Part shown: in pieces, positions 1 through 11,900 of the stretch | Layout: each line of letters opens with the position of its first letter | Numbering within the stretch: the first letter of the stretch is position 1 | Assembly (NCBI RefSeq): GCF_021018805.1 | Contig: NC_086256.1 | Span: 11,536,032 to 11,600,031, forward strand | DNA: 64,000 bases | Origin: Prinia subflava | Taxonomy: Eukaryota; Chordata; Aves; Passeriformes; Cisticolidae | Direction of reading: 5' to 3' | Made by a program: the position numbers and the translations under genes | Notes under the pieces: model-generated | Databases searched by the model: none | What the model was told of the DNA's origin: nothing | What the model saw: only the letters and a program-made list of their open reading frames with translations

Positions 1-32
1 GCATATTCATGAATGTTGAGTATTCTACTTAC

Positions 33-143
33 TAGGTCATTCATATTTGTCTGGCTGGCTGGATGAATTTCTTCCAAGAACTCTAACACATAGAACGTGT
101 ATCTGTCCATGAGATGAACGCCAATCCCCAGGTCAGGCTGATG
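33..143 (-). CDS. PIGK: PIGK coding exon 8
   Basis: The exon is 111 bases (37 codons, phase 0). It encodes [20 protein letters not shown], then [17 protein letters not shown]. The acceptor lies after a T-rich run ending aaag, and the donor gtaagt is the complement of 27-32. It is the last exon in the window. The remaining exons, encoding the rest of the luminal part and the membrane helix, lie outside. Confidence 0.95.
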
Positions 144-3100
144 CTTTAAAAACAACACACAGCAGTTATTGGGCATTTGCAGGAGACAACTCAGCATTCA
201 GGAGAGGGAACAGAATGTAACAGCATGTTGCAAAAGTTAAGCATAATTTTTTTTGTTCTTAGACAAATTACGCAAAGAAAATGGCTAGCTGTGAAGAAAC
301 CTACTGGTGATAAGCTGAACAATGCAGTTTATCTGTAAACTGAATCCTGGTAATATCTGTGTTTCCCAAAAAGCAGGGAACCCCTTCTTAAAGGTCCAGC
401 ACAGATCTGTGGACTTTGAAAAACAGAGCTGGGAGAGCCAGTGTATCCTACAGCAGTGTGTGGGTTCAGGTAATCCTGACCAGCTGGTTTTGGTCTGGCT
501 GGGATCTCTCCTTTGGCTCCTCCTGTAATTCAGCTGGGATATAATTACAGCAGGTGAAGGTTAGCATTTTGTTTTGTTTTATATCAGGTATAGTAAGTCC
601 TAGACTGAATACTCCTCACACACATCTCTCAGCAGTCTTCCCATGAGATTCCTTGCTATCCTAGGCAATGCCTAAACTGGCCAGCAAGCACAGAAATCCA
701 TCTTTAGCCTGGTTCTTTGGGACAGCACACAAAAACAGGCAGGCACAGCACACTTACAAGTTTTGTCAATTCCCCACAAAACATCTTTTACCTTCAGCAA
801 TTAGAATAAGGGAAATCTTTAGTTAAAAGTCAGCAAGAATTGTGCTTTTAACTCAGGCATTTTGAAAATTGTCTTCAGGATCACATAAATCTACTTACTG
901 ATAAAGAATCTTCTCCTACTTGGCTGCTAGCCAAGGCCATGATATTGGGTGAATAAAATCGTTCATACATGGATGCTCCTTGACAAGTATCAATGATGAA
1001 CAACAATTCATTGTACCTGAAAGAAACAAAACAGCCTCCTTACCCATTTCTACTTAAACACCATATACATACTTTGATTTTAGTTACAGGGCAGCTGCTC
1101 AGAACCTAAGGATCAGAAGCTCACCCTGATCACTTTTAGGATGGAAGTTTGCCCAAAGCAATACATTTGAGCAGCTCTAACTTCAGGAAGCTGAAAGCAA
1201 AAAGTAAAACTCTGATTTCTGAATGCAAACTCTCACACAATTTTATGGACAGCTGACAGTATCACTGCTGCAGGTAAGCAAGGCCTACCAGTAAGAAACA
1301 CTTAAGAGTATGTTCAGGATATTCAATATTCAATGTCTACACAATGTTTATGTCTTACCTCCTTTTCTGCCACATTTGTTCAAAGGCATCAGCAAGTTCT
1401 ACATTTGTGATTTCTTCAGAATCTTGAAATTTTAGGAAACCATTTCCACCATGGCCTGACAGAAAAAATCAGAAGTTAGGCAAGGATGTAGGTTAAAGGA
1501 AGATATACAGCCTAGTTGATAGTTTTCCTAAAACAATGTAAACACAATTCTCTTTCTCCAGAAACAGTCCAACAAAATAAAATATTGGTACAGTAAAAAC
1601 AACACACATACACCATTTCAACTGGAAACTATAATGGCTTGGTACTGCTCTACAGGCATTTTCCTTAATTAGAATGACATGCTAAAACCAGAAAAATATC
1701 TTTTGGTCGATCCTTTTGTGCATTTGGACTACTGATGCTTTCAATAAACCCATCCAACTGAGCAAGCATCAATAAATTGGACACAGAAACCTGCAATTAC
1801 CTGTCATATATATTAGAATATTGCTTCTGTCATCAGAAAGAAGGCGTTTAGATCGTGGTGTGCTTGGTGGGATTCTTCCCGTTAAAACACGCAAGAAATT
1901 TTCAACAGTAACCTATGAACAGAAGCATAAAGTAATTTTCTAAAGATAAAAATATTGATCAGCTATAGGCTGCCTTACAGAAATTAAATAATGGAACACT
2001 AAAATATGCAGTGTGTCTAACCAGACATAGTATGGTGTGGTATAAACTGCATAAACATTTTCTGTCTAAGGTTTTACTTCAGGTTAAGAATCAAGTGGCA
2101 CCTTTAACTTTACTCCACTAACATCAGCCTGTTCCTTAATTATATCCTATAAATTTACCATCATTACAATTTTTAAATACATTTACATTGATCTAAAAAC
2201 CTGTCAGCATAGAGCTTCATTGTGTCAAAGCTGCTCCTGTACTCACAAAATGCTCCAACATAAGTGTGTGTTACCATGGAAAAACAAAAGTTTAAATTCC
2301 CTCTGCAACTCAGGAAAGAAAACACAAGACTCATTACATAAGTCTGAATGATCAAATAAGATTTGAGTGGTGATTGCAAGACATTCTATAAAGCACCACT
2401 TCCTCTTTAAGTACTCATGCACAGCTCAAATGCCAGCAACAAATCCATACCCAGGAAAAAACATAATAAAAGAATGTAGCTCTATGCCAGTTCTGTGTCT
2501 TCACTTCTTTGTACAAAGCTTCAGAGAAATAAAACATCTACTATCTACTTAAATACAATCCAATAAACCTTTAGCAATAATTCTACAGCAGTATTAAACC
2601 AAGAAACTGATGTGTAATTTTGTCTCAACTGGTAGAGACACTGCCTGGTATGAAGGAATATTACACAAAAAGAAGGGTGACAGAATGCAGATTTTTATAC
2701 AGTAATTGCTTTGCAGTAATGATTAAGTTATGGCTTTTGTTTTATTTTAGAAGCATATGCTTAAGATTAGGAATTGAAGTACATCTACCTAATAAACAAT
2801 TCACTTGTACACCAACATTTTCACAGTAATTTTTGTGTTGGCAAGATGAGACACTGAACAGTCATTTCCAGAGAAATTTCAGTTATGTTATTCTATTCCA
2901 TTATTTAAAATAGACACACTAAACATGTTCCTAGTACAATGAACTACAAATACAAACTCAAGTACCAAGGAGGGGAGGCGTTGTGTGTTTTAGACTCATC
3001 AGCTGACAATAAAAGCCCAGCCCAAAACCAGTAATATGAACAGAAAGACTTCCTCAGATTTCACAGATGCTGAATAAATCTTTAACACTAAAAAATAAAG

Positions 3101-6100
3101 ACTCAGTGTTTTAATTAAAGCACAGTTACCTCATAGCTTCTGTAATCCACTTCCACATCATCCCCATAGACATTTAGCTCCATGTTTTTATGACTAAACA
3201 CAGTGGCAGGTTTGGGATTTCTGGGATTACACGCCATATCATCTGCCAGCATCAAGACAATGTGACTGTGGAAAATAAGAAAAAAAACATTTCATACATT
3301 CTACTTTCATATAGCAGTCAAAGAGAAATTAGAACAATGCTGTTCAACAGTTATAACAATAGCTTGGATCATTAAAAAGATTCCTGGAACTGCAAGTAAA
3401 ACTTTGCACAGTTAAACCCTATTTCCTTATGAGCATCCTCAATATCACAAAGAAATCACACACAGAAGTGCAGCTGGTTGTCATTTATCTACAGGACTAA
3501 GTCAGACCAAAGATGAGGATGAGAGTATTTGATATCAGCAACTTTACTATACAGGCTTGCCTGAACCTAGGAGGTCAGAGCTCTTAATAAAAAAAATCCG
3601 AGATTTTTAAAGGGCACTAAAAGTAATCAACTCCAAGAATCATGAAAATGCTTATTTTTAGATGTGATTTTGAGGTTTGTTGGGAACTTTTGGTTGGTGG
3701 GTTTTGGGGTTTTTTTGTCTTGTCAATATTTTGAAAGAAGTCTTGCAGCAGAGAAAAAAAACAGATAAAGTAGGTTTGTCTAAGGAAAAACACGCTCAAA
3801 TCCATATAAAAATTGCTGTAAATGCTAAAGAAACAGGCTCTCTCTCTAGGTTTCCTCCAATGTCTTGGAGAGTACCCTTTACTGTAGTCTAAAGCAAGGC
3901 TGGCTTTTTGAGATTAATGCCAGATCTCTGGATATGGATAAGAAATGGATCTTGCTACTGAACACAGACACTCAGTCACACCGTAGTTCTTGCAGATTTC
4001 TAAAACTCACACCTATTTGACTTTAATAGTGAAGACAGAGGGAGATGAAAAAGGATGCAAAGGAGATGAAAGTTCTCAGGTAAGGGCAGGACTGGTGACC
4101 AGTGACAGAATTTCTGAGGCAGTGCCAAGGGCTGTGCTTCAAAGGCTGCACAGGAGAGGGGACAGCTGCTTCTGAATGACATGTGCAAGAACAAAAGCTA
4201 TCTCTCTGTGCCTTTCAGCCCACAGCACTTCTGCAGTGCGTTCCCTTGGATTTATAACCCCAAAATGCATCTAAAAACTGAGTATCAAAATCCACTCTTT
4301 GAAAAACCAGAAAGACACCTTTTTTTTTTCTTTTTTTTAAAATTTTACTCATAGTTGAGTGGGAGTTAACTGAGGACTCCAGTTGTGCAGTTTTGGACTT
4401 GGACAAAAAAGTGCCATACTAATTCAATGCATCAGAACATGCATTTTGCAGTGATGAAGCAGGCCACACTTTAGGCAGACATGACAGAGAAACTACCAGT
4501 TCTCTAAACTACCAATAAAAAACAGGACAAGGAATTTTGTAGGAGCATATGATACATATAGCTTATTGCACAATGGATGCTGGTGCCTTAAGTTCACTTC
4601 CACAGTTCTGACAGAAGTAAATTACATTCTGAAACAGCTGGGTGGAACTGTGCCAACATCCCTAGAACTTCCAGTAGAAACACAAAGAAAAGATACTTCA
4701 GAGCCTTCCTGTTCCTGTTGTTAAAGAAGAGATACTGTTCTAACCCTTGTGCTATCACTAGAGAATCTGTATGGACAAAAACATGGTTTCTCCAAAATAT
4801 CATGCAAAATGGATTTTCTCAAGGCAACTGTCAATATATAGGAATTGCTCCTACAGATCAGACACTTTAAAGACTCAGTGTAGTTACAGATGTGTAAATC
4901 TTCCACCTTAGTACAGTCACAGTTTAGTCCCACTAAAAGGAAATTAAAGTACAGCAAGGCTCATCTCTCACAGTAGTTCTGTCATTGCTGAGTGCATTTA
5001 GGAATTTTCACATTACACTTTCACCGATTTGTTAAGTGGTACATTTTAATGGCTAGATCTAATTAGCCTGTTCCAAATGGCAATTTTATTATGCAACTTG
5101 TTGCTTTTCCTTTGGAACAACATTGCTGCACTTTTAACCACACTGAGGTGCTTGCATTCTTTGTTTTTACTTCTACACAGTTAAACTGGGAAGAAAAATG
5201 TATTTCCTTATTGCTTCAGATAGCATGAGAACTTTAGCAGCACATTTGCAAGAACTGGATTCACCAAGATTCCCTCACCTATCAGGAATGCCCAGTCTCT
5301 TGACACTTCTGTACACTGAGAGAGTATTTGCCACATGACGATAATTAAACCAGAATCGAGATGTACACACCTTGAAATGAGAAAAAAAGCATATTAAATA
5401 GTGTAAAGATACAAACTGACCTGACACATTGCATCAGAAGAATGTGATTACAGGAATATTATAAAAACAGTAACAACTCAGAAAGAACATAGCAACACCA
5501 CGAATCTTATGATATAACTTATGTAAATGTTAGTTGTACCAAAGCAAAAAATTCTGAAAATTAAAGTTTAAAAAAAGTTCTTAGCATACTGACTCAAGAC
5601 AAATTGTCATAAACCTTTACTAAATATAGAAAGTGGCACTTATGGAATAATTCAGCAACAGTAAGTGGATCAGCTAAATTTTTTCATTTGCTTTCTCCTT
5701 ATCAAATGGAAGAGAGATCAAAGGAGGAGTTCTCAATAGCAAACCCATTCTTGGAGTATTCTTCCACAAAGGCACAACTGAATTCATGCATAAGCCACAC
5801 ACAGGAGAAAATGCACTGAGAACATCTGCATTTATGGAGTCTTTAAATGTAGAACTGCAAGTTACACTACACAGCATCTTTTTCTCTACTCTTTTCATAA
5901 AAAGAACTGAGTTGTAACTTACGTAACAATAAAACTCAGCCTAAAAGGATTATATTGTGTGTCTATCACCCTATCAGTTAGGAATTCCAAAAAAGCCTGG
6001 AGGAATCAGTCCATGGGGACATTTGCCTTTCAGCTAGATTTAACGCTCTGAAAACAAACTGTGTCCAATTTAGCTGAGGCATTTCAAGGTATTATCATCT

Positions 6101-8781
6101 GCCCCCCGCCTCCAGGACCTCCCTTACAACGCTGTGTCCAACCTCTAAATACAGTTATCCACGCTGCAGCACATTAATTCAAGCTAATGATGAGGTGGGA
6201 TTGAAGTATGATCCCAGGTTTGAAGTGCCTGACAGCAGTAAACCCCTCCCTGTTTTACTGCTTAAAAAATTAGTAGCAACTGTTACAAAATGATGAACCA
6301 CTTAATGATGAACCACTGAGAAAATAAAACCAGCAGGAAACCTGTAGCACAGAAAGTATAGGTCCTTGGACCTAATTTTCCACCTTCTTTTTGTGTTTTT
6401 ATGGGTACTAGTAAAAGCATTGATTTGTTAATAGTATTAAAATAGTATGTTTTAAGGTTTCAAGTTTGAACATTGTAGAATATAGAAATTATTCCTTCAA
6501 TTAGTTACTGTTAACTTTCCTTTTATATTGCTCAGTTTTAGTATCTGGAAAACAAACAGCTGCTACTGAGTAATTACAATAATGTTCTGAAACAAATTAG
6601 TCATTAAGACCTGAATTGTGATTAAGAACCTATTCTGCAGCATGATTCAAAGCTAATAAAAGTTACATGGCAAAGAAAAAAAGAATTAGGGTAAGAACAG
6701 TTGATCTAAACACTACATTGCCTGAACTGATTTTATTCCCAGCCTGTTATCACAAGTTAACAGATTGAACAAGAACAAAAATGAGATACAAATTCTACCT
6801 TTCTGGTCAAAGAGACCAGACTGCCCCAGCATCAGAATTACGCCTTTTTTTTCAACATGCAGGATGCTAATTTAACTATTTTAATGCTTTCAGAACTTTC
6901 GTTTTATGAATCCTGCCATGCAGTACTTTAAATTCAGTCATATTGAAAAGATAATTTCATTATAGTGTAATAAATTTGCAGGCACAATTTCAAATTTATT
7001 AATTTCCAAATGTTTATCTTTCCATTTCTTTCAAATGAGCATGACTCTTGAGTGACTGTTGCAATTAGGGCTCCTGATGAAAAACTGTAAACTTTATTGG
7101 AGGAAAACAACCTGGACCGTGCTTACCAAAACTGCCCAGTTATTTGTATGTCCACTTCTAAAAAACTGCTCTGCTTGATCCTGAAAGATGAAAAAAATGT
7201 TAGATTTTGCAGCAATAAGAAAGAAGCGACCACTCATAGTTTTGTTATTTCCACAATAGTGTTCAATGCATATGTTTACCACACATTAATACTGAACAAA
7301 CCTTAGAAAAGCTAGAAGAGAGGTATTTTTCTTAACATCTGCACCTTTCATGTGAATTAACTGCTCCAAATCTTTCCCTGAAACTTGCTACAGAACAAAG
7401 AGAAACTATTAGTCACTTGCACCTCAGTTAAAACCAAAAGCCCACACATGTCTACTCCAAAGGACACTCCAAGAACAAAGTAATATGATTTATCGACCTA
7501 TAGTTTCATCCTTAATGAGAAAAGAGGCTTGGATTCATTTTAGTTCAATTTTCAAAAGCAGGTAAGAGAATCTGCAGTTTTAACCCACTTTCAATCCAAG
7601 GGGTTACATTTATCTTCCAAAATCAGGGTCTATGACAGCAACCTTCTATATAATCTATGTTCTCCATAGTTTCCCACTTTCTTTTGCCAATGAGAGGGCC
7701 CCTCTCCTTAACAGAGAGCATAAATCAGGACACAAAAAGAGGCTAAGACTTCGCAGAGGTAAAGGAATAAGTCTGTCATGGGGCAACAATCCCAATCTGC
7801 TGACTCTTAAATCAGACTCTGTTAACTCTGAAGAGTTCTGGGACGATGCTTGTGATCTTGCACAAAACACACGGTAACAGAAATAGTGTTGTACTTCAAG
7901 CAGCAAACAACTTGCAGTTTAATTAGTCATCCAGACATTGTAAGAATATTTCTATTGTTCGGGATGCGGGGGTTGTTCAGTCCTAGTTGTAATTAATTTC
8001 AAGCATAACAACTTGTTAATAACGCAGAATTCAAAAGCAAACAACACTCCAGATGTAGCGTGGGCACAGTGCATTAAGCTAATTGCTGAGACATGAAATT
8101 ACTCCCACCTGACAAACCCACTGGCACCTGCCGTGTGCAAGCGCCTCGCACCCATGGGCACGGATGGGCACGGATGGGCACCGAGCCGCTTCCCCGCCCT
8201 GGGAGCGCCCGCACCCAGCCCGGGCACCCCGGCCCCGGGTCCATCGGGCATCAGACACCCGCTGCAAGTTACAGTGCGTGGCCAAGGAGAAACTGAATTT
8301 CAGAAACCCGCAAGAGGATGAAAAGCCTGGGGCTTGTAACTTTCAGCAGTTCGAAGGAAACACGCGCACCAGCCGCGCCGCCCAGCCCCGGCGCTCCGGG
8401 CACGCACACCCCGCGGTTCCGCCCACGGGGCAGTGCAAGGCGGGCCCGGGGCGGCTCCGCCCGCCGGGGAGCAGCGCTGCGGACCGCGGCTCGGTATCGG
8501 TGCCAGTCGTACCGATAGGGCCCCTCCTGCGTGCCGCCAGCGCCTCCGGACAGCTCCGCGGGCAGCCCATGGGAGCGCTCCCTGCCCGCGGGGCTGAGGC
8601 GATGGGGACGCCGGCAGCGCCGAGCCCGGGCCGCCGCCCCCCGCCCGCGCTCCGGCCCCGCCGCTGCTCCCCAGCCCCGTACCTGGGGGCCGCCGGCCAG
8701 CGCTGCGCCGCAGCAGCCCAGCAGCAGCAGCAGCGCGGCGGCGGCGCGGACCCGGGAGGCGCCGGGCACGGCAGCCGCCAT
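33..8781 (-). CDS. PIGK: GPI transamidase catalytic subunit PIG-K (GPI8), 5' part of the gene, 8 coding exons
   Basis: Join the complements of 8683-8781, 7127-7180, 5279-5370, 3130-3265, 1801-1912, 1359-1455, 899-1016 and 33-143. All introns are GT-AG and the frame stays open, giving 273 codons of a protein that is about 395 residues in human. PIG-K is the cysteine protease (peptidase family C13, legumain/caspase-like) of the ER-membrane GPI transamidase. It cuts the C-terminal signal off a preprotein and transfers the protein to a GPI anchor, working with GPAA1, PIGS, PIGT and PIGU. Residues 1 to about 30 form a signal peptide. The catalytic His is in MTGHGGNGF (H166) and the catalytic Cys in IIDTCQGAS (C208), each two residues later than in human (H164, C206). 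Missing from the window are the last luminal segment and the C-terminal membrane helix, to the left of base 1. The gene is transcribed away from AK5. Identification is by close residue match to the human protein as I know it. Confidence 0.97.
144..898 (-). other. PIGK intron 7
   Basis: This is non-coding intron sequence between exons 7 and 8. I see no RNA gene or recognisable repeat. A short open frame at 322-528 on the opposite strand has no recognisable product. Confidence 0.8.
899..1016 (-). CDS. PIGK: PIGK coding exon 7 (catalytic cysteine)
   Basis: The exon is 118 bases. It completes the arginine and reads [20 protein letters not shown], then [20 protein letters not shown]208 in IIDTCQGAS is the active-site cysteine of the C13 family, so the enzyme looks catalytically intact. 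The donor gtaagta is strong, and the acceptor tttcag follows a pyrimidine-rich run. Confidence 0.97.
1359..1455 (-). CDS. PIGK: PIGK coding exon 6 (catalytic histidine)
   Basis: The exon is 97 bases. It completes the split glycine and reads [17 protein letters not shown], then an acidic helix ending MWQKR and a split arginine. The first H is the catalytic histidine (residue 166 here). The acceptor is gtcag and the donor gtaag. Confidence 0.97.
1801..1912 (-). CDS. PIGK: PIGK coding exon 5
   Basis: The exon is 112 bases, beginning [16 protein letters not shown] and ending LIYMT plus the first base of a glycine codon. It leads directly into the catalytic histidine loop, which is divided between this exon and the next. 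The acceptor is catag (complement of 1913-1917) and the donor gtaatt (complement of 1795-1800). Confidence 0.97.
1913..3129 (-). other. PIGK intron 4 region, nothing recognised
   Basis: This is AT-rich intron sequence between exons 4 and 5. Short open frames (about 60-70 codons) occur by chance on both strands. I see no repeat family or RNA gene. The two neighbouring introns (1017-1358 and 1456-1800) are also featureless. Confidence 0.7.
3130..3265 (-). CDS. PIGK: PIGK coding exon 4
   Basis: The exon is 136 bases. It completes the split serine and then reads [36 protein letters not shown] and VEVDYRSYE. This stretch ([11 protein letters not shown] and [12 protein letters not shown]) is a hallmark of GPI8 proteins. 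The acceptor ccacag and the donor gtaact flank it. It ends in phase 0. Confidence 0.97.
3266..5278 (-). other. PIGK intron 3
   Basis: This 2-kb intron holds a purine/pyrimidine-skewed low-complexity patch at about 3675-3720, rich in G and T on the plus strand, and a T-rich run at 4320-4338. Nothing else is recognised. Confidence 0.7.
5279..5370 (-). CDS. PIGK: PIGK coding exon 3
   Basis: The exon is 92 bases, phase 0 to phase 2. It encodes [20 protein letters not shown] followed by [10 protein letters not shown] and two bases of a serine codon. This is the first strand and helix of the caspase-like fold. The acceptor is aag (complement of 5371-5373) and the donor gtgagg (complement of 5273-5278). 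Confidence 0.97.
5371..7126 (-). other. PIGK intron 2, AT-rich
   Basis: The intron is AT-rich with A/T homopolymer stretches. A direct repeat of about 16 bases (acttaatgatgaaccac against atgatgaaccacttaatg) occurs around 6289-6318. No gene is seen. Confidence 0.65.
7127..7180 (-). CDS. PIGK: PIGK coding exon 2
   Basis: This small 54-base exon (18 codons, phase 0 on both sides) encodes [18 protein letters not shown], the conserved start of the mature luminal domain. The acceptor (tttcag) is the complement of 7181-7186 and the donor (gtaag) the complement of 7122-7126. The peptide is the same as in human PIGK as I recall it. Confidence 0.97.
7181..8682 (-). other. PIGK intron 1, grading into the CpG island
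   Basis: The part up to about 8.1 kb is ordinary AT-rich intron. From about 8.14 kb base composition turns GC-rich and CpG-dense, so the island covers the start of intron 1 as well as exon 1. Confidence 0.75.
8154..8183. repeat. Short tandem repeat, 10-base unit x3
   Basis: The unit ATGGGCACGG occurs twice perfectly (8154-8163, 8164-8173) and a third time with one change (8174-8183). It lies at the island edge in PIGK intron 1. Confidence 0.8.
8683..8781 (-). CDS. PIGK: PIGK coding exon 1 (signal peptide)
   Basis: The exon holds 33 codons from the ATG whose complement is at 8779-8781, ending at a gtacgg donor (8677-8682). The start is in good Kozak context (G at -3 and at +4). The peptide has a short N-region with two arginines, then a hydrophobic run [17 protein letters not shown], typical of a cleaved ER signal. 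Five consecutive CTG codons encode the leucines (residues 17-21). The signal peptide differs in sequence from the human one, as expected of this part, while the following exon is nearly identical. Only the start choice and the absence of an upstream in-frame alternative rest on inference. Confidence 0.9.
8719..8733 (-). repeat. (CTG)5 run coding for signal-peptide leucines
   Basis: Five CAG triplets on the plus strand read as five CTG leucine codons (residues 17-21) in PIGK exon 1. Further CAG and GGC triplets flank the run on both sides, so the surrounding region is triplet-rich. Confidence 0.9.
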
Positions 8782-8819
8782 CTCACCCCGCCTCCTGCGC
8801 GGCCCGGCCGCCGCGGATG

Positions 8820-8863
8820 CCGGAAGGGGGGCGGCGGCCTGTGCGCAAGTTCCGCGGGGCGGG
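8820..8863. promoter_or_regulatory. Candidate PIGK core-promoter sites: ETS-type and GC box
   Basis: About 40 bases upstream of the PIGK start codon is CCGGAAG (8820-8826), matching the ETS/GABP core. At 8856-8863 is GGGGCGGG, a canonical Sp1-type GC box. Both are common in TATA-less housekeeping promoters. The assignment rests on motif match and position only. Confidence 0.5.
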
Positions 8864-8990
8864 AGCGCCGCTGGCCCGGGCCGGCCCTGCCCGGGGCCGA
8901 GCCCTGCCCGTCCCGGCCCCTGCGGGAGCCGTGCCCCTGCCCTAGGCGCGCAGGGCGCCTGGTCACACAGAGCTCTCTGGGCATCCTCGG

Positions 8991-11900
8991 GTGTGCAGAG
9001 CCCGCTCCGCTCCGGCGGAGCAGAGGCGGTAATGGCAGCACATCTGCCTGTTGCCTGGGACACACGAGTTCACCCTGGCTGGTGCTGGAAAACACCGGCC
9101 GCGCATCTCGCCTTTGGCTTGGTGGGCTCCTGCGGGTGTGACAGCAGCCCTTTCTCTCAGCCGCTTTCCAAAAATTCCGTGAAATCCTGCGCTCCTTTTG
9201 GGTCACTAAGAGGGCAGGGCATGGCGAGATGTGAGCCGAGGGTGTCATCAGCATTGGTGGCCACAGGGCTTCCTTGGAGATTGGAGGGGACGGCTCGGGA
9301 GAGGGACCGCCTTTGGCAAGGGAGGGAGTGGGATCTAAAGGTAGATTTTTTTTTTTTTTTCCATGAAGCTTTGATACAGCTTTGCCTGTAGTGCATACAT
9401 CCCTCAGAGCTTACGCATCATCAAATTTTTATTTCAATGTATTGAAGCACTTGCTATGGTTCTTTTTATCTCATCTTGTCACTGCTTTGTTCAGTTGCCT
9501 GATGCCTTCCATTAGTGAAGATGCAGAATCTGCCCTGAACCTTGGAAGCTATTTCCCACTCCATGTACTTGTCACCAGTAATGACTTTCTCAGACAGGAG
9601 CACATTTCCATGTATTGATGCTGGAATTTCAATAGCATCACGTTTGCTGTTTTAAAGCATCACTGGTTTCCTTGACAAAAATAATCACCTGTTATTAGAT
9701 GGTGCTTACTCCCTTCAGAATACCACAGCCACCAGCTCCTGTTGTGCCTGAACCCCTCTCCTTTGTGAGCCTATTGTGAACCTGCTGAGAAGTGCTATGG
9801 TTGTCAATGTCTCTTGGTGCCTGCTTGTAAGCTGCACTGTTTATCTTCTTCTTCCAGAAAGCTAAATGAATTTAGGGACAAGCTTAAGCTTTTTCTTGCC
9901 CCTTCAAATGCTTCCACTTAGGTCTCTTAATCATTCTCAGATGTGGCCAAGATGTGTCAGTAATTCTAAAGGATAGGCAAGGATAATACTAAACGACCTC
10001 ACCAAGCATGTATTCATGCAGTTTGGTAAAACTGATGAGTTCATTTCGTTTGCCTTGACTCAGGTAGCACCTCATTACCTTTCTGCTCCCATGTGGAGTT
10101 GGCCAGAAAACATCACAGAAGTCTGAGGCCGTGACTGAACTTCTTTCAGTTAAGCTTACTTCCTTGCTCTTTGCATTTATTACGAATATTCATCCTTTGG
10201 TAATATGCAATTTGCACAAAGAAATGCCAGCGGCTGTCTCCTGATGATGCATCTTTGAACCAGACGTTAAGTCTTGATGCTTGTACCATGTGAAAATTAT
10301 GTCAAATATGGCCAAAAGGTGACTTTTGGCTTATCAAGAAACATTCCTGATGTGAGAAAGAATGAACATATTTTCTATGAATAAAATTTAAAATCATTGT
10401 TTTTGCTTACAAGCTCGTCAGCTTCCTGAAATTTGTATTAGAGGTGACCGTAATTTTTTCGTTCTCTGACATGCTAGGCTTGGTAGTTTTACTTATATTC
10501 TTTAAAGGTCACTGTATATGATTTGCTACTTAAGAAAATAAATTGAAAAAGTAGAAAAAACCCTCATGGTATTGGAATGATATAAACACAGGTTAAGAAC
10601 CATAGCAAATTTTCCTTACATGAAAGATCACTTGTATTTCTCCTGGTAGCTGGGTTTGGAGTCACCAGGAAGGTTCACCTGGCTCCTGATGTAAAAGCTG
10701 CAGACTCCCAGTTCTTGTGTCCCCTGGTGTCATCTGCAGTGTGTGAGCAGTGTTTGGATCAGCCACAGCCACGCTGCAGGGAGTAATATTTGATTGTAGG
10801 TGTTCAGGTCCTATTGCTGCCTTTCCATCCAGGGGCAGAGGCAGCACTGAGTTAAGGCAAACACAGTTGCACCAGCTCTTTGCAACATTCCAAAAGAATG
10901 ACCATTATTCCCTCCGATTTATATTCTGTGTAATACAGTGCATCACCTTCTTAGGTCTGTCTCTGGTCTGCCTTCTGAATTCCCTTAGCCTGCTTGAGTG
11001 TATTTTCTAGTGGATCTATTTCTCTGTCTACTTCTGGCTTTTATTTCTTTACAGGCTCAATCTTTCTGGGCTTTGGTATTCATCAGAAACGTATGAGTGT
11101 GCCAGTGCTTCAGGCATTATTCCTGGAGGTGGTATCACTTCTCCTTTTTTTTCTCCAGTAAGACAGTACCAACAGCTTTGTCCTCATTTTTTTCATCTTT
11201 ATTCCCTTAGGCAGCTCTCATTACATGCTTCCATGCCTGTACAGGATTTTTTTTTTTTTTTGTCTAGAAGTAAAGCTCTATGCTGTCTGCTTCTGTTTCT
11301 TCATTCTGCTTTGTTTCCTTGCTAATAACAGTACTTTTCATGCTCTGAGTGTCTTTAGCTTGACCTTTGCCACAATGTGTCTTGTACTTCAGGGTGAGTA
11401 ATTAGAAAAGACACCAAATGTGTATCCCCAAATGATTTGTAATTAAAACAACTGTTTAAAAAGCTGCTGTAACTGCAGCTGGTATTCACATTGGTGCACA
11501 TCTTGGTGCCCTTCCAGATTCTTTCCTCCTCCAGCCTGTTGCTCAGGCCCTAATCCTCTAATCTATACCCTCTAGAAATTGCCCTTTATGAACCATCTGT
11601 CAGCCTGCTCCTGTCCAGCATGGAGCAAACAAGCCTTGCCTTCCACTGAGGAGGAGCAGAAATCCCAAGTGTAACCCCATAAGCTCCTAAAACAGGCATT
11701 TATGATACCAGAGTTCACCTGACACTTTCTGATCATGAACTTGGCTTTTTTCTGTACCAAAAATACCAATTAAATATCCATAATTTTTTGCTAATAACCT
11801 TGATTGTATTACCTATTTGTATCATAGTCTATCTCTTCCTTCTTCTATACTCTTGATCACTGTTCTATGTCTGCTTTCCTATTTGTATTAGACTTGCATG

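Larger units (their letters stand above)
8140..8990. promoter_or_regulatory. CpG island over PIGK exon 1 and promoter
   Basis: The base composition changes sharply from AT-rich flanks to very GC-rich sequence with many CpG dinucleotides. It contains PIGK exon 1 and the 5' end of intron 1. No TATA box is visible upstream of the start, as expected for a housekeeping gene. The minus-strand transcript probably starts between about 8800 and 8950. The island edges are judged by eye. Confidence 0.85.

Noticed and set aside
8164..9254. Overlapping long open frames on both strands (up to about 325 codons) in the PIGK island
   Set aside because: GC-rich DNA has few stop codons by composition. The frames overlap one another, are Pro/Ala/Arg-rich and match no family. 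Only the 33-codon stretch spliced to exon 2 is supported.
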